Assembly: GCA_051649605.1 (NCBI GenBank)
Contig: JBOFHK010000022.1
Coordinates: 52,042-116,041, forward strand
DNA length: 64,000 bases
Reading direction: 5' to 3'
Source of the DNA: Brevinema_A sp051649605
Lineage (GTDB): Bacteria; Spirochaetota; Brevinematia; Brevinematales; Brevinemataceae
Shown here: positions 26,389-34,708 of the stretch, piece after piece
How the letters are laid out: the number at the start of each line of letters is the position of its first letter
How positions within the stretch are numbered: the first letter of the stretch is position 1
Program-made: the position numbers and the translations under genes
Notes under the pieces: generated by a model
What the model saw: the letters and a program-made list of their open reading frames with translations, nothing else
Told to the model about the DNA's origin: nothing
The model's database searches: none

Positions 26389-28005
26389 GTGAATACTCAA
26401 CAACAAAAAGAAAACATAACACTCTACAAAGATATGTTTTTTTATTCTGTCGGTGTTATTACCATCGCCAGTACTTTAATTATTATGTTTCCTGATGATG
26501 CAACAAATATTTTGAATATAGTTAATAAAGCATTATTAAATAATATGGGCTGGTTTTATTTAGTCGTTACTCTAGGAATGACCTTACTCGTTTTTTGGCT
26601 GGGATTTGGTAAATATAGCCATGTACGATTGGGAGGAGCCGATGCCAAACCTGAATATTCCATGTTATCATGGGTTGGAATGATCCTATCCTGCAGTACC
26701 GGTTCCTCACTACTCTATTTTGGGATTATCGAATGGGGATTTTATTATGATATGCCGATTACTCCTTGGCGAATCCCTGGAGGTACCTGGGAAGCTGCTG
26801 AACAATCAATAGCCTACGCTTTTTTTCATAATGGTATTTTTCCTTGGGCATTGGTCGCGATCGGTGCTATTATTGTTGGGTATTTTTATCATATCAAACA
26901 ACTTCCTTTTCTAAGAATCAGTTCTATTTTAGGGCCTCTATTGGGGAGACATACAGATCGATTCTGGGGGAAAGTGATTGATATATTCTTCGTCTATAGC
27001 GTTCTCGGAGGAGTGGCAACTAGTTTAGGTATTTCTACTAGGGTGCTTTCCTTTGTGGCAGCTGAGTTATTTGGAGTTGCTAATAATTTTGGATTAGAAG
27101 CCATTATTTTGGGGGTAAGAGCATTTGTAGTATTCGTCGTCGTCATCCTTGGTTTAGACAAGGGAATTAAAAAAGCTGCTGATATTAATATGATCCTAAT
27201 GTATTCTTTTTTCTTATTTGTATTTCTTACAGGCCCTTGGGGTTTTATCATGAATAATATCACAACAGCAGTTGGGTACAATTTGCATAATTTTTTTAGA
27301 TGGAGTCTTTGGACTGATACTATTTCTCAATCAGGGTTTGTCCAAGATTGGACAATGTTTTATTGGGCATGGTGGATTTTATATGCTGTTATTTCTGGTG
27401 TCTTTGTCGCCAAAATCTCTAAAGGACGGACATTTCGAGAAATTGTTTTGGGGGTTGTTGGTGGGGGTACTACTTGTATATGGATTATGTATGGAGTAAT
27501 GAGCGGCTACTCCATGAATCTTCAATTTACAGGAATATTAAACGTTTCCGAACTAATGAAAATAGCTCCAGAAACCGCTGCTATTGAAGTAATCAAAACA
27601 CTCCCTTTCGGGACGATTTGTGTATTTATTTTTGGGATTATGATGTTTTCATATTCCTTAGGAACACTAAATTCCTTTTCGTATACCCTTGCTTCCGCTA
27701 CCACAACTAAATTAGAGAATCATCAAACTCCTACAAAGTCTAATAGAGCATTCTGGGCATTATTTATTAATTTTTTAGGGGCTGCCATGATGTATTTGGG
27801 AACACTAGAAAGCCTTAAAATAGCTTCTATCATTACTGCCTTTCCTATGTTTATAATTTCTATATTTATGGTTATTTCATTTTTCAAATGCCTAAAAAGA
27901 GACCATATTAATAATATTAACGATAAGGATATTATTATTGATAGTGATTATAAATTTTATCGACCTGGTTTTGACCCTTTAGAAGAGACAGATCACATTC
28001 AATAA
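26389..28005 (+). CDS. BCCT-family transporter 2
   Basis: A 538-aa, 12-segment BCCT protein starting at GTG 26389, which is preceded by GAGGAGG. Family features are PEYSMLSWVGMILSCSTGSS, FFHNGIFPWALVAIGAIIVG and the tryptophan-rich WTMFYWAWWILYAVISGVFV leading into AKISKGRTFRE. It is clearly diverged from BCCT 1 and carries a hydrophilic C-terminal tail of about 40 residues. The family includes sodium-independent antiporters such as CaiT (carnitine/gamma-butyrobetaine), so exchange of carnitine for product betaine is a reasonable hypothesis. It ends the cluster and faces a bidirectional terminator shared with efp. Confidence 0.88.
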   Translation: MNTQQQKENITLYKDMFFYSVGVITIASTLIIMFPDDATNILNIVNKALLNNMGWFYLVVTLGMTLLVFWLGFGKYSHVRLGGADAKPEYSMLSWVGMILSCSTGSSLLYFGIIEWGFYYDMPITPWRIPGGTWEAAEQSIAYAFFHNGIFPWALVAIGAIIVGYFYHIKQLPFLRISSILGPLLGRHTDRFWGKVIDIFFVYSVLGGVATSLGISTRVLSFVAAELFGVANNFGLEAIILGVRAFVVFVVVILGLDKGIKKAADINMILMYSFFLFVFLTGPWGFIMNNITTAVGYNLHNFFRWSLWTDTISQSGFVQDWTMFYWAWWILYAVISGVFVAKISKGRTFREIVLGVVGGGTTCIWIMYGVMSGYSMNLQFTGILNVSELMKIAPETAAIEVIKTLPFGTICVFIFGIMMFSYSLGTLNSFSYTLASATTTKLENHQTPTKSNRAFWALFINFLGAAMMYLGTLESLKIASIITAFPMFIISIFMVISFFKCLKRDHINNINDKDIIIDSDYKFYRPGFDPLEETDHIQ

Positions 28006-28105
28006 ATAAAAATCTCAAAAATATTATCGATTCTCAGTCATAGTATTTCTAAAAAATTATTCTATACTAAGTGTTAAGGGAGTATTGTTTTATAGCTCTT
28101 TTACC

Positions 28106-28146
28106 GAAAAGAAAACCCCAAAGAATAATTATCTTTGGGGTAATTT
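28106..28146 (-). terminator. Bidirectional intrinsic terminator between BCCT 2 and efp
   Basis: ACCCCAAAGA and TCTTTGGGGT (28115-28141) form a 10-bp stem with a 7-base loop. On the minus strand it is followed by TTTTCTTTTC, terminating efp; on the plus strand by TAATTTTT, terminating the carnitine cluster. Confidence 0.85.
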
Positions 28147-28707
28147 TTACGATTTAACTCGTTCAATATATCGATCATCTCGGGTATCTACTTTAATGAT
28201 TTCTCCAATATTAACAAAGAGGGGTACTTGTACCACAGCACCTGTTTCTAAAGTTGCAGGTTTTGAACCACCACTTACAGTATCACCTTTTAATCCAGGA
28301 TCTGTTTCTGTAATTTCCAACTCGACAAACATAGGAGCTTCTGCAGCGATTACCTCATCTTGATAAATTTTGAGTTCGACTAATCCTTGCTCTTTCAGAT
28401 ATAGAGACGCATCACCAACCACATTTGCAGAAACAGTATATTGTTCGTAGTTTTCCTGATCCATAAAAACAAAATCTGCCCCCTCTTTATAAAGAAATTG
28501 AGCTTCTCGATTTTCTACACGTGCTTGCTCTACAGAATCACCACCTCGAAATACTCGTTCTAAGATGTTTCCTTTAATAACATTCCGTAATTTTGTCCTC
28601 ATTACCGCCCCACCCTTACCAGGTTTATGGTGTTGGCACCAAGTAACATACCAAAGTTGATTCTCAAAATTGAGAATCATACCTTTTTTTATATCTTCGT
28701 AATTCAT
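28147..28707 (-). CDS. efp: Translation elongation factor P
   Basis: A 186-aa protein with the three EF-P beta-barrel domains. EF-P relieves ribosome stalling at polyproline. The domain I loop HHKPGKGGAVMRTKL carries the modifiable lysine (K31), which fits lysylation by an EpmA-type enzyme, although no epmA/epmB is in the window. Domain II has VFRGGDSVEQARVENREAQF, and the end has DTRDDRYIERV. The start ATG 28707 overlaps the stop of the upstream membrane gene (TGATG), with GAGG in range. It is the last gene of a coupled set beginning with pepP. Confidence 0.94.
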   Translation of the reverse strand: MNYEDIKKGMILNFENQLWYVTWCQHHKPGKGGAVMRTKLRNVIKGNILERVFRGGDSVEQARVENREAQFLYKEGADFVFMDQENYEQYTVSANVVGDASLYLKEQGLVELKIYQDEVIAAEAPMFVELEITETDPGLKGDTVSGGSKPATLETGAVVQVPLFVNIGEIIKVDTRDDRYIERVKS

Positions 28708-29030
28708 CACAGCCTCTTATTTGTTGAATTTTCTAAAAATTTTGCTAATAATTCATTTTGTTTTTTTAGAAGATCTTGAGTTTTTTTAGTGTTATCAGCG
28801 ATCTGAATAATTTTCAAAAAAAAGAATCCATTAACTAAGGTAGGAAACAAAAATATAGCTGGAATCATTACTGCTACTGTTGTCCAAAACTCTTTATTTT
28901 TCCAATTAAAAAGTGCAATCAAATTATCCGAAAAATAGTATATTGTATAATAAGTCCCTAAAAAACAACATAAGAGAATAAATAAAGATTTTACCCAAGA
29001 ATTACAGAATATTTTTTTAATATTTTTCAT
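28707..29030 (-). CDS. Small membrane protein with C-terminal coiled coil, unknown
   Basis: A 107-aa protein with two hydrophobic segments (about 12-32 and 45-70), followed by a 30-residue helical tail (KKTQDLLKKQNELLAKFLEN) with coiled-coil character. The start is ATG 29030, which overlaps the stop of the upstream gene in ATGA; a GTG at 29039 is in frame but overlaps the site. Its own stop overlaps the efp start. The overlap chain implies translational coupling. No known family recognised. Confidence 0.65.
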   Translation of the reverse strand: MKNIKKIFCNSWVKSLFILLCCFLGTYYTIYYFSDNLIALFNWKNKEFWTTVAVMIPAIFLFPTLVNGFFFLKIIQIADNTKKTQDLLKKQNELLAKFLENSTNKRL

Positions 29031-29572
29031 GATTTCCACTGATGAAGATGGGATTTACTTAGGGTAACATAAATGATTAAAAAAGAATATAACATCAATA
29101 TATGACTACTCAGCAACGAAACGAATATTTTAAATCCTATGTTAATAAAATATCCACCCCCCCAACCAATATCATATAATTCGTTATTCATCTGAATTTG
29201 ATACGTTATCACCATTGCATAGTTTATCATATAGATAATACTAAAAAACAATAATTTGGGAAGTAATATTTTTATACAACTTCCCATCACTATATGAAAA
29301 GAAACTAAAGATTTTTGTGAGCATATTTGTTTGATAATCATCAATAACATAGAAATAAACCCTACTAAGAATATAATATTTGGGAAAGTATTAAAATAAA
29401 ATTTATTGTGATATTGTTCAAAAAGGATATAGTAATTAATATTATAAATATTAAAGAACCGTATAGAAGTAAAATAACCAAACCACAAAGTACCCCAACA
29501 AATAAAACGTATACATTGAATTAGGATTGATATATCAAGATAATGCCCATAAATCCAATAAATAACATTCAT
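29027..29572 (-). CDS. Polytopic membrane protein, unknown
   Basis: A 181-aa protein rich in isoleucine, tyrosine and phenylalanine with about four hydrophobic segments. It starts in a TAATG overlap with the pepP stop and has no ribosome site of its own, so it is likely translated by re-initiation. It ends in ATGA with the next gene. A gene of this kind may form a two-protein membrane unit with its neighbour (28707-29030). No motif allows a function to be named. Confidence 0.62.
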   Translation of the reverse strand: MNVIYWIYGHYLDISILIQCIRFICWGTLWFGYFTSIRFFNIYNINYYILFEQYHNKFYFNTFPNIIFLVGFISMLLMIIKQICSQKSLVSFHIVMGSCIKILLPKLLFFSIIYMINYAMVITYQIQMNNELYDIGWGGGYFINIGFKIFVSLLSSHILMLYSFLIIYVTLSKSHLHQWKS

Positions 29573-30663
29573 TATATATCGTAACTACAATCCGTTAGTA
29601 CTTCAAATTTATCATCTCTCATGACCACCACATCTTCCAAACGGATTCCCCCTAAGCCTGGTAGATAGATTCCTGGCTCTATTGTTAATAACATATTAGA
29701 GACAATAGGTTTATCCCAAACTGTATTCAGACGAGGATTTTCATGAACTTCTATACCAAGTCCATGCCCCAAACCATGTGGGAAATACTCTCCGTATCCT
29801 TTTTGAGTAATATAACTACGAGCAATCGCATCAATTTCTTGTCCTGTCATACCACAACGAGCATTTTCTTCGACAAGACGCACAGCATCTTCGACGATTT
29901 CACGAATTTCTGCTAATTTAGGGTCAATTGTCCCTACTTGAAATACTCTACTAAAATCAGAACAGTAGTGATCTTTAATGATACCAAAATCAAATTGGAT
30001 CAAATCTCCATCTTGAATGATTTTATCGCTAGCAATCCCATGAGGTAAAGCAGAACGTTCTCCAGAAGCAATAATTGTAGAAAAAGCCATTGTTTCCACA
30101 CCATTTTTTTTACAATAATACTCTAATTCTGTAGCAATCTCTAACTCTGTCATTCCAGGTTTGATGGTCCCTTGAATATATAAATAAGCAGCCTTAGTAA
30201 TCAGTAAATTTTGACGAACCGTTTCGATTTCCATCTCATCTTTAATGCTTCGTAAGCGAAATAACATCAAATCTTGAGTGGCTTGAGTACCATGAGGTAG
30301 TGCAGCAACCATAGCTTTACCAGTCAGATAAAACATATGGTCTGGAGTGAATTTCAGTTGTTTAGTTTCTTTTTTATGTAAAATCTCTTTTAATGCTTGT
30401 TCAAAAGAAAAATTTACACTAATTTCTTCGATAGAAAGATTGACTTGAGCTTGCTTACCTACTTGGGTAAGATAACGTCCATCAGTAAATAAATAAACAT
30501 TCTCTGTACATACCAAAAGATGATTATTACTACCAGTACAACCTGTTAGATAATATATATCAGCAGGATTTACTGTTAAAAAAGCACTACTGGTATCTAA
30601 ATTTGTTTGTAATTGAATTAATCTTTTTTCAAAAACAGGTGCTTTGTTTGATTTTCTATGCAT
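29572..30663 (-). CDS. pepP: M24-family Xaa-Pro aminopeptidase
   Basis: A 363-aa protein with a creatinase-like N-terminal domain (about 1-130, with DGRYLTQVGKQAQV) and a pita-bread metallopeptidase domain. Metal ligands are visible in order: DFGIIKDHYCSDFSRVF (two aspartates), FPHGLGHGLGIEVHENP (histidine), LLTIEPGIYLPG (glutamate) and GGIRLEDVVV (glutamate). It removes N-terminal residues before proline, a fitting partner of EF-P, which helps make proline-rich proteins; the pair is adjacent in many bacteria. The start ATG has AAGGAG six bases upstream. Confidence 0.92.
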   Translation of the reverse strand: MHRKSNKAPVFEKRLIQLQTNLDTSSAFLTVNPADIYYLTGCTGSNNHLLVCTENVYLFTDGRYLTQVGKQAQVNLSIEEISVNFSFEQALKEILHKKETKQLKFTPDHMFYLTGKAMVAALPHGTQATQDLMLFRLRSIKDEMEIETVRQNLLITKAAYLYIQGTIKPGMTELEIATELEYYCKKNGVETMAFSTIIASGERSALPHGIASDKIIQDGDLIQFDFGIIKDHYCSDFSRVFQVGTIDPKLAEIREIVEDAVRLVEENARCGMTGQEIDAIARSYITQKGYGEYFPHGLGHGLGIEVHENPRLNTVWDKPIVSNMLLTIEPGIYLPGLGGIRLEDVVVMRDDKFEVLTDCSYDI

Positions 30664-30846
30664 GCTCTACTCCTTAAAATATTAAAGAATTATAAAGTGA
30701 TACTAATTTTTAGTATATACTATTTTTAAAAAACAATCAAGCGTTTTATCTTTACTTCCGTAAAAAAAAATTGAAATAGTATTTCAGATCTTCGTACCAA
30801 TATTCCGAAACTTAATAAAGTAAAGCTTTATGTATAGAGGGTTGCT

Positions 30847-31698
30847 ATGATAAAACCATTTCTTTTTTTTCTGGTACTATTTTTTTTCACTTACCCTTAT
30901 GCCCAAAACACTCAAAATATCTATCCTAATTATGAAAATAGCCCAGCCTTTTCTTCAGATGCTCTTCATCGTCTTTATATCGTAGGACTACAATATCTTA
31001 ACAGTGGTGAATTAACCCAAGCCGAAATAGCTTTCCGTAGTATTATTGCTTTTCCTCCACGAAGCCAAGATTGGAGAACAACACGATACTATCAAGGTAA
31101 AGCCAATCTCTATTTAGGTGATATCTATTTTATTCAAAAAAAATACCCACAGTCTACGCGTCATTATCAGATTGTTGTCCAAGAATACGCAGAAATTGAA
31201 GAATATTCAATGACCTTATATAAACTTGGACGGAGCATGATTCTTAATAAACAAGAAGCTCGAGGAATTGAGGTTTTAAAAGATTATAATTACAAATACG
31301 GTACAAAAGATAGGGTTGCTGATAACATTTTATACTGGATTGCTCAAGGATATATTGGTTTACAAGATTTTACAACGGCTCTACAGATCCTTTATCAGAT
31401 TTTACGAGATTTCCCAGATTCTGCTATGGCCTATGATGTTCGGGTTTTAGCAACAAAATTAGAAACTGATTTCAAAAACCCTGTAGATACAAGACAAATT
31501 CAACAGACTCATTCAAGCAATCAAATGGCGATTAATAATATTTCCGAAGAAAAAGAACTAATAGATCGTATCAAACAAATGCTTATTCTTAAAGAAAATC
31601 TTTTGCAGTTAAAAGAAAAAAAATTAGATCTATTGGAATCTGTTGGAAAAACAAGAAATACCATGTTAAAAGAAAAAAACATTCCTATTCAAAAATAA
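30847..31698 (+). CDS. Exported TPR protein (YbgF/BamD-like)
   Basis: A 283-aa protein with a signal peptide (hydrophobic 4-19, probable cleavage after PYAQ). It then has tetratricopeptide-like repeats from about 40 to 205, for example ALHRLYIVGLQYLNSGELTQ, NLYLGDIYFIQKKYPQSTRH and LYWIAQGYIGLQDFTTALQI. The C-terminal 50 residues are highly charged and probably coiled coil (LKENLLQLKEKKLDLLES). Such proteins act in envelope assembly or division in other bacteria. It is followed 15 bases later by another exported protein, with which it may work. Confidence 0.75.
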   Translation: MIKPFLFFLVLFFFTYPYAQNTQNIYPNYENSPAFSSDALHRLYIVGLQYLNSGELTQAEIAFRSIIAFPPRSQDWRTTRYYQGKANLYLGDIYFIQKKYPQSTRHYQIVVQEYAEIEEYSMTLYKLGRSMILNKQEARGIEVLKDYNYKYGTKDRVADNILYWIAQGYIGLQDFTTALQILYQILRDFPDSAMAYDVRVLATKLETDFKNPVDTRQIQQTHSSNQMAINNISEEKELIDRIKQMLILKENLLQLKEKKLDLLESVGKTRNTMLKEKNIPIQK

Positions 31699-31713
31699 CA
31701 TTCAGGAGTATGT

Positions 31714-33366
31714 ATGACTTATAAATACCTTTATTTTTTATCTTTATTCGTTTTAGTAACAACAAGTTATACACAGGTAAACTCTTGGGTCAGTATCTCC
31801 AATGAATTTCTTACAATATCAATGGACACAGTAACAGGAAGGTACATTATTTATGATAATATCAATTACCATCCTTCCAAACAAATAGATAAATCTTTTT
31901 TCCCTAAAGATTTTCTCAATCCAGCATCTCCTCCTCCTCAGGATACAACACTCTCTCCTATCTTAGGATCAGGTACTAATGCTTTTAATGTAACTAGTTT
32001 TAATATCGATAATATCCCTGTTATTTTTGGATCATTAAGTGGTCAATGGAGTACTCCCCCTATCATAGAATCTAATAGCATTATTTATAGTTGGAAAATT
32101 GGGACTCTTAATATTATTCAACGGCTAGAAATTATTACCAATTCCGAAACTTTATTTCCTGATGCAGTACAGATTAGTTACGATGTATTTAATAACGACA
32201 CCGATCAAAGTAGAGATGTTAAAGCTCGTATAATTTTAGATCCTGTTATTAATAACGGGCAGACAAATACTTTTTTTCTCCCTAATTCTGAAGCCATTAC
32301 TACCGAATATTCTGCCAGCTTAGGGGTATTACCAAAATACTGGATCACCAGTGATGCTACAGGGCAATTATCATCCCTTTCTCTCAAAGGATTAATGTTA
32401 CAAAAACCTAATTTTATTCATATAACTACGATAGATAGGGCATTAAAAGATATTTGGGAATTCCGCCGTATGCGTAATAACAATCTGAGTGGTAAAGATA
32501 CTGCCGTCATTTTATTTTTCAATGGAAGTACCATCCCCCCCGACACCTCAACACGGATTGCTTCAACAATTATTACTATACCATCTCTAATAGATACTTT
32601 TAGTAATAACGGTTTAGAAGTACGCACAAGTACTTTTACCAGCCAAAACACAACACCTATCTCGATCAATTTGTGGCTTCAAAATACGCTAATTGATATT
32701 TTTGATACTGTACACTTGGAGCTCACCCTTCCACCGAGCCTTACTGCCTATACTTCTTTAGTACAGACACTATCTGATATCGGATCAGGGAATGTTTACC
32801 CTGTTACCTGGAATATAGGTACAGAATCTATCGAAGATGATGACTACAATCTGATCGTAAACGTAAAAGGATATCAGAGTGGACAATTAAAATCTCAATT
32901 TGATATTCCTATCGCAATCAATATTAACCCTCAAGCTCCAGTAAATAACACCACTATGCTCACGACAACTATTGATTCCGCTATTGATTCCACCAAAGAA
33001 ACCCGACAACAACGCCCTAATTATGTTCAAATATTTGAAAGTAACGATACTCTAGGTTACACTAGTGAGAGTTTAGCAGAAATTCATCAATATCTTCAAA
33101 ATAATAATAGCGTAGAAAATGAAAAAATCATTAAAATGATCGAGACAGAGCAACAACTTCTACAAGAAATCGCAATGATAGAAAAAAGTATCGCCCATAT
33201 TAATATCCAATATCAAATACTATCTGGTGTTTATAAACAATTATATAAAGACAATCTCACCGTGGATCGGGATCAGATCAATATACAAGGATTAATCGAT
33301 AATATTAACGAACTAGAAAAAAATTTATTAGATCAAGAAACAGCTATTTCTAATATAATACAATAA
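31714..33366 (+). CDS. Large exported protein with C-terminal coiled coil, unknown
   Basis: A 550-aa protein with a signal peptide (cleavage probably after SYTQ). Residues 25-400 are serine/threonine-rich and beta-like, including a segment near 300-395 (QNTTPISINLWLQNTLIDIF and later LTLPPSLTAYTSLVQTLSDI) resembling the Ig-like or CARDB-type domains that recur in surface proteins. The C-terminal 100 residues are helical and charged, with EQQLLQEIAMIEKSIAHINI, suggesting coiled coil. AGGAG precedes the ATG. No named family recognised. It is probably co-expressed with the TPR protein upstream. Confidence 0.65.
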   Translation: MTYKYLYFLSLFVLVTTSYTQVNSWVSISNEFLTISMDTVTGRYIIYDNINYHPSKQIDKSFFPKDFLNPASPPPQDTTLSPILGSGTNAFNVTSFNIDNIPVIFGSLSGQWSTPPIIESNSIIYSWKIGTLNIIQRLEIITNSETLFPDAVQISYDVFNNDTDQSRDVKARIILDPVINNGQTNTFFLPNSEAITTEYSASLGVLPKYWITSDATGQLSSLSLKGLMLQKPNFIHITTIDRALKDIWEFRRMRNNNLSGKDTAVILFFNGSTIPPDTSTRIASTIITIPSLIDTFSNNGLEVRTSTFTSQNTTPISINLWLQNTLIDIFDTVHLELTLPPSLTAYTSLVQTLSDIGSGNVYPVTWNIGTESIEDDDYNLIVNVKGYQSGQLKSQFDIPIAININPQAPVNNTTMLTTTIDSAIDSTKETRQQRPNYVQIFESNDTLGYTSESLAEIHQYLQNNNSVENEKIIKMIETEQQLLQEIAMIEKSIAHINIQYQILSGVYKQLYKDNLTVDRDQINIQGLIDNINELEKNLLDQETAISNIIQ

Positions 33367-33411
33367 TACTCTCTATATTTTCCCCTCGAAGGTATTAATA
33401 AATAATTATTT

Positions 33412-33440
33412 TTGATTTTTTTAAAATAATCTTCTATAAT
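33412..33440 (+). promoter_or_regulatory. Sigma-70 promoter of rpoN
   Basis: TTGATT (33412-33417) and TATAAT (33435-33440) with a 17-base spacer, 31 bases before the TTG start of rpoN. Confidence 0.7.
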
Positions 33441-33471
33441 ATAATAAGGTATCTTAATAAAGAGGTGTATA

Positions 33472-34683
33472 TTGCTCCGAACAGAACAATCTCAACAACT
33501 TATTCTTTCTCAAACGATGAATTTAAATTTGTCTATTCTACAAATGAATCGTATTGCTCTTAATATATTTATTGAAGAAGCTACAACAAAAAATCCTTTA
33601 CTAGCTTCTAAAAACAACAATCTCCCTTGGAAAAACACACCGAAATCATATAATGTCTTAGAAGATATTCTCGCTCAAGAAAAAAGTTTATTTAGTAGCT
33701 TAAGAGAAGAGCTCATTTTCGAATTGGACGAATCAGAGCTTCCTATTCTTTATCTTATTACAGGTAATCTCAGTCCCGCAGGTTTTTTACTATATAAAAT
33801 CGATAAACTATGTCAAGAACTAAGTATTGACACCCATAGAGCTGAAGAAATCAGACAACTTATTATGAAAAGTTCTTATTTAGGATTAGCTACCTATGAT
33901 GACAAAGAATATTTATTATTTATGACTCAGCATCTTTATACTCAATCTAGCATTGAATATCAAATAGCTTCTCTTTTAACACAATACCGAGGTACTCTTA
34001 ATCTTAAAAAATTACAACAACACCTCCCAAACTCTAAGGAAGAACTCGCTCAAGCATTTCAAAATATCAAAAAAATTTCTATTAGCCCTTTAAATACTTC
34101 TCATACACAAACTATTTATCCTGATTTCATTATTTCTGTAGAAAAAGAACAACTAATCATTAAATCTTCTCCTTTTACCACCCCTAGTATTTATATTCAA
34201 GATTACCAAGAATCTCAATACTCCATAAAAGAATTAAAACTCTTCTTAAAAGGAGCAAAATCAATCAAAAAAGCCTTAGAATTAAGAGAACGTTCTCTAT
34301 ATAAACATGCTGAAGCTCTTATATTAGCACGTAGTGATTTTTTTCTGGACGGTTTAAACTCCAAGCAAACCCGCTTAAAAGATATTGCTAAAATTACCCA
34401 TCGGCATGTTTCCACAGTATCCCGTACCCTCAGACATCGCTATTTTTATTTTAATAATCAAATTTATCCATTTTCTATATTATGGACTCATAATATAGGT
34501 AATTCAGACAGTTATACGGTAAAAAAAATCATTCAACAGCTGATTACCTATGAAAATCAGCAAAATCCTTTATCTGATATTATGATTAGTGAAATTCTCA
34601 AAAAAAAGGGAATAAAAATTGCTCGACGCACTGTTAGTAAATACCGACAAGAATTACAAATAGATTCATCTTATCAGCGTTAA
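33472..34683 (+). CDS. rpoN: RNA polymerase sigma-54 factor
   Basis: A 403-aa sigma-54. Region I (about 1-45) has SQQLILSQTMNLNLSILQMN, the glutamine-rich activator-responsive helix. The core-binding region follows, and region III has the helix-turn-helix DIAKITHRHVSTVSRTLRHR and then the RpoN box as ARRTVSKYRQELQI near the C-terminus. It is shorter than the usual 430-480, mainly through loss of the acidic region II linker. The start is TTG 33472 with AGAGGTG upstream; the next in-frame ATG would cut into region I. No enhancer-binding activator gene and no clear -24/-12 promoter are seen in the window. Confidence 0.92.
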   Translation: MLRTEQSQQLILSQTMNLNLSILQMNRIALNIFIEEATTKNPLLASKNNNLPWKNTPKSYNVLEDILAQEKSLFSSLREELIFELDESELPILYLITGNLSPAGFLLYKIDKLCQELSIDTHRAEEIRQLIMKSSYLGLATYDDKEYLLFMTQHLYTQSSIEYQIASLLTQYRGTLNLKKLQQHLPNSKEELAQAFQNIKKISISPLNTSHTQTIYPDFIISVEKEQLIIKSSPFTTPSIYIQDYQESQYSIKELKLFLKGAKSIKKALELRERSLYKHAEALILARSDFFLDGLNSKQTRLKDIAKITHRHVSTVSRTLRHRYFYFNNQIYPFSILWTHNIGNSDSYTVKKIIQQLITYENQQNPLSDIMISEILKKKGIKIARRTVSKYRQELQIDSSYQR

Positions 34684-34708
34684 ATTTATAATAAATCAGG
34701 TAGGCTGT

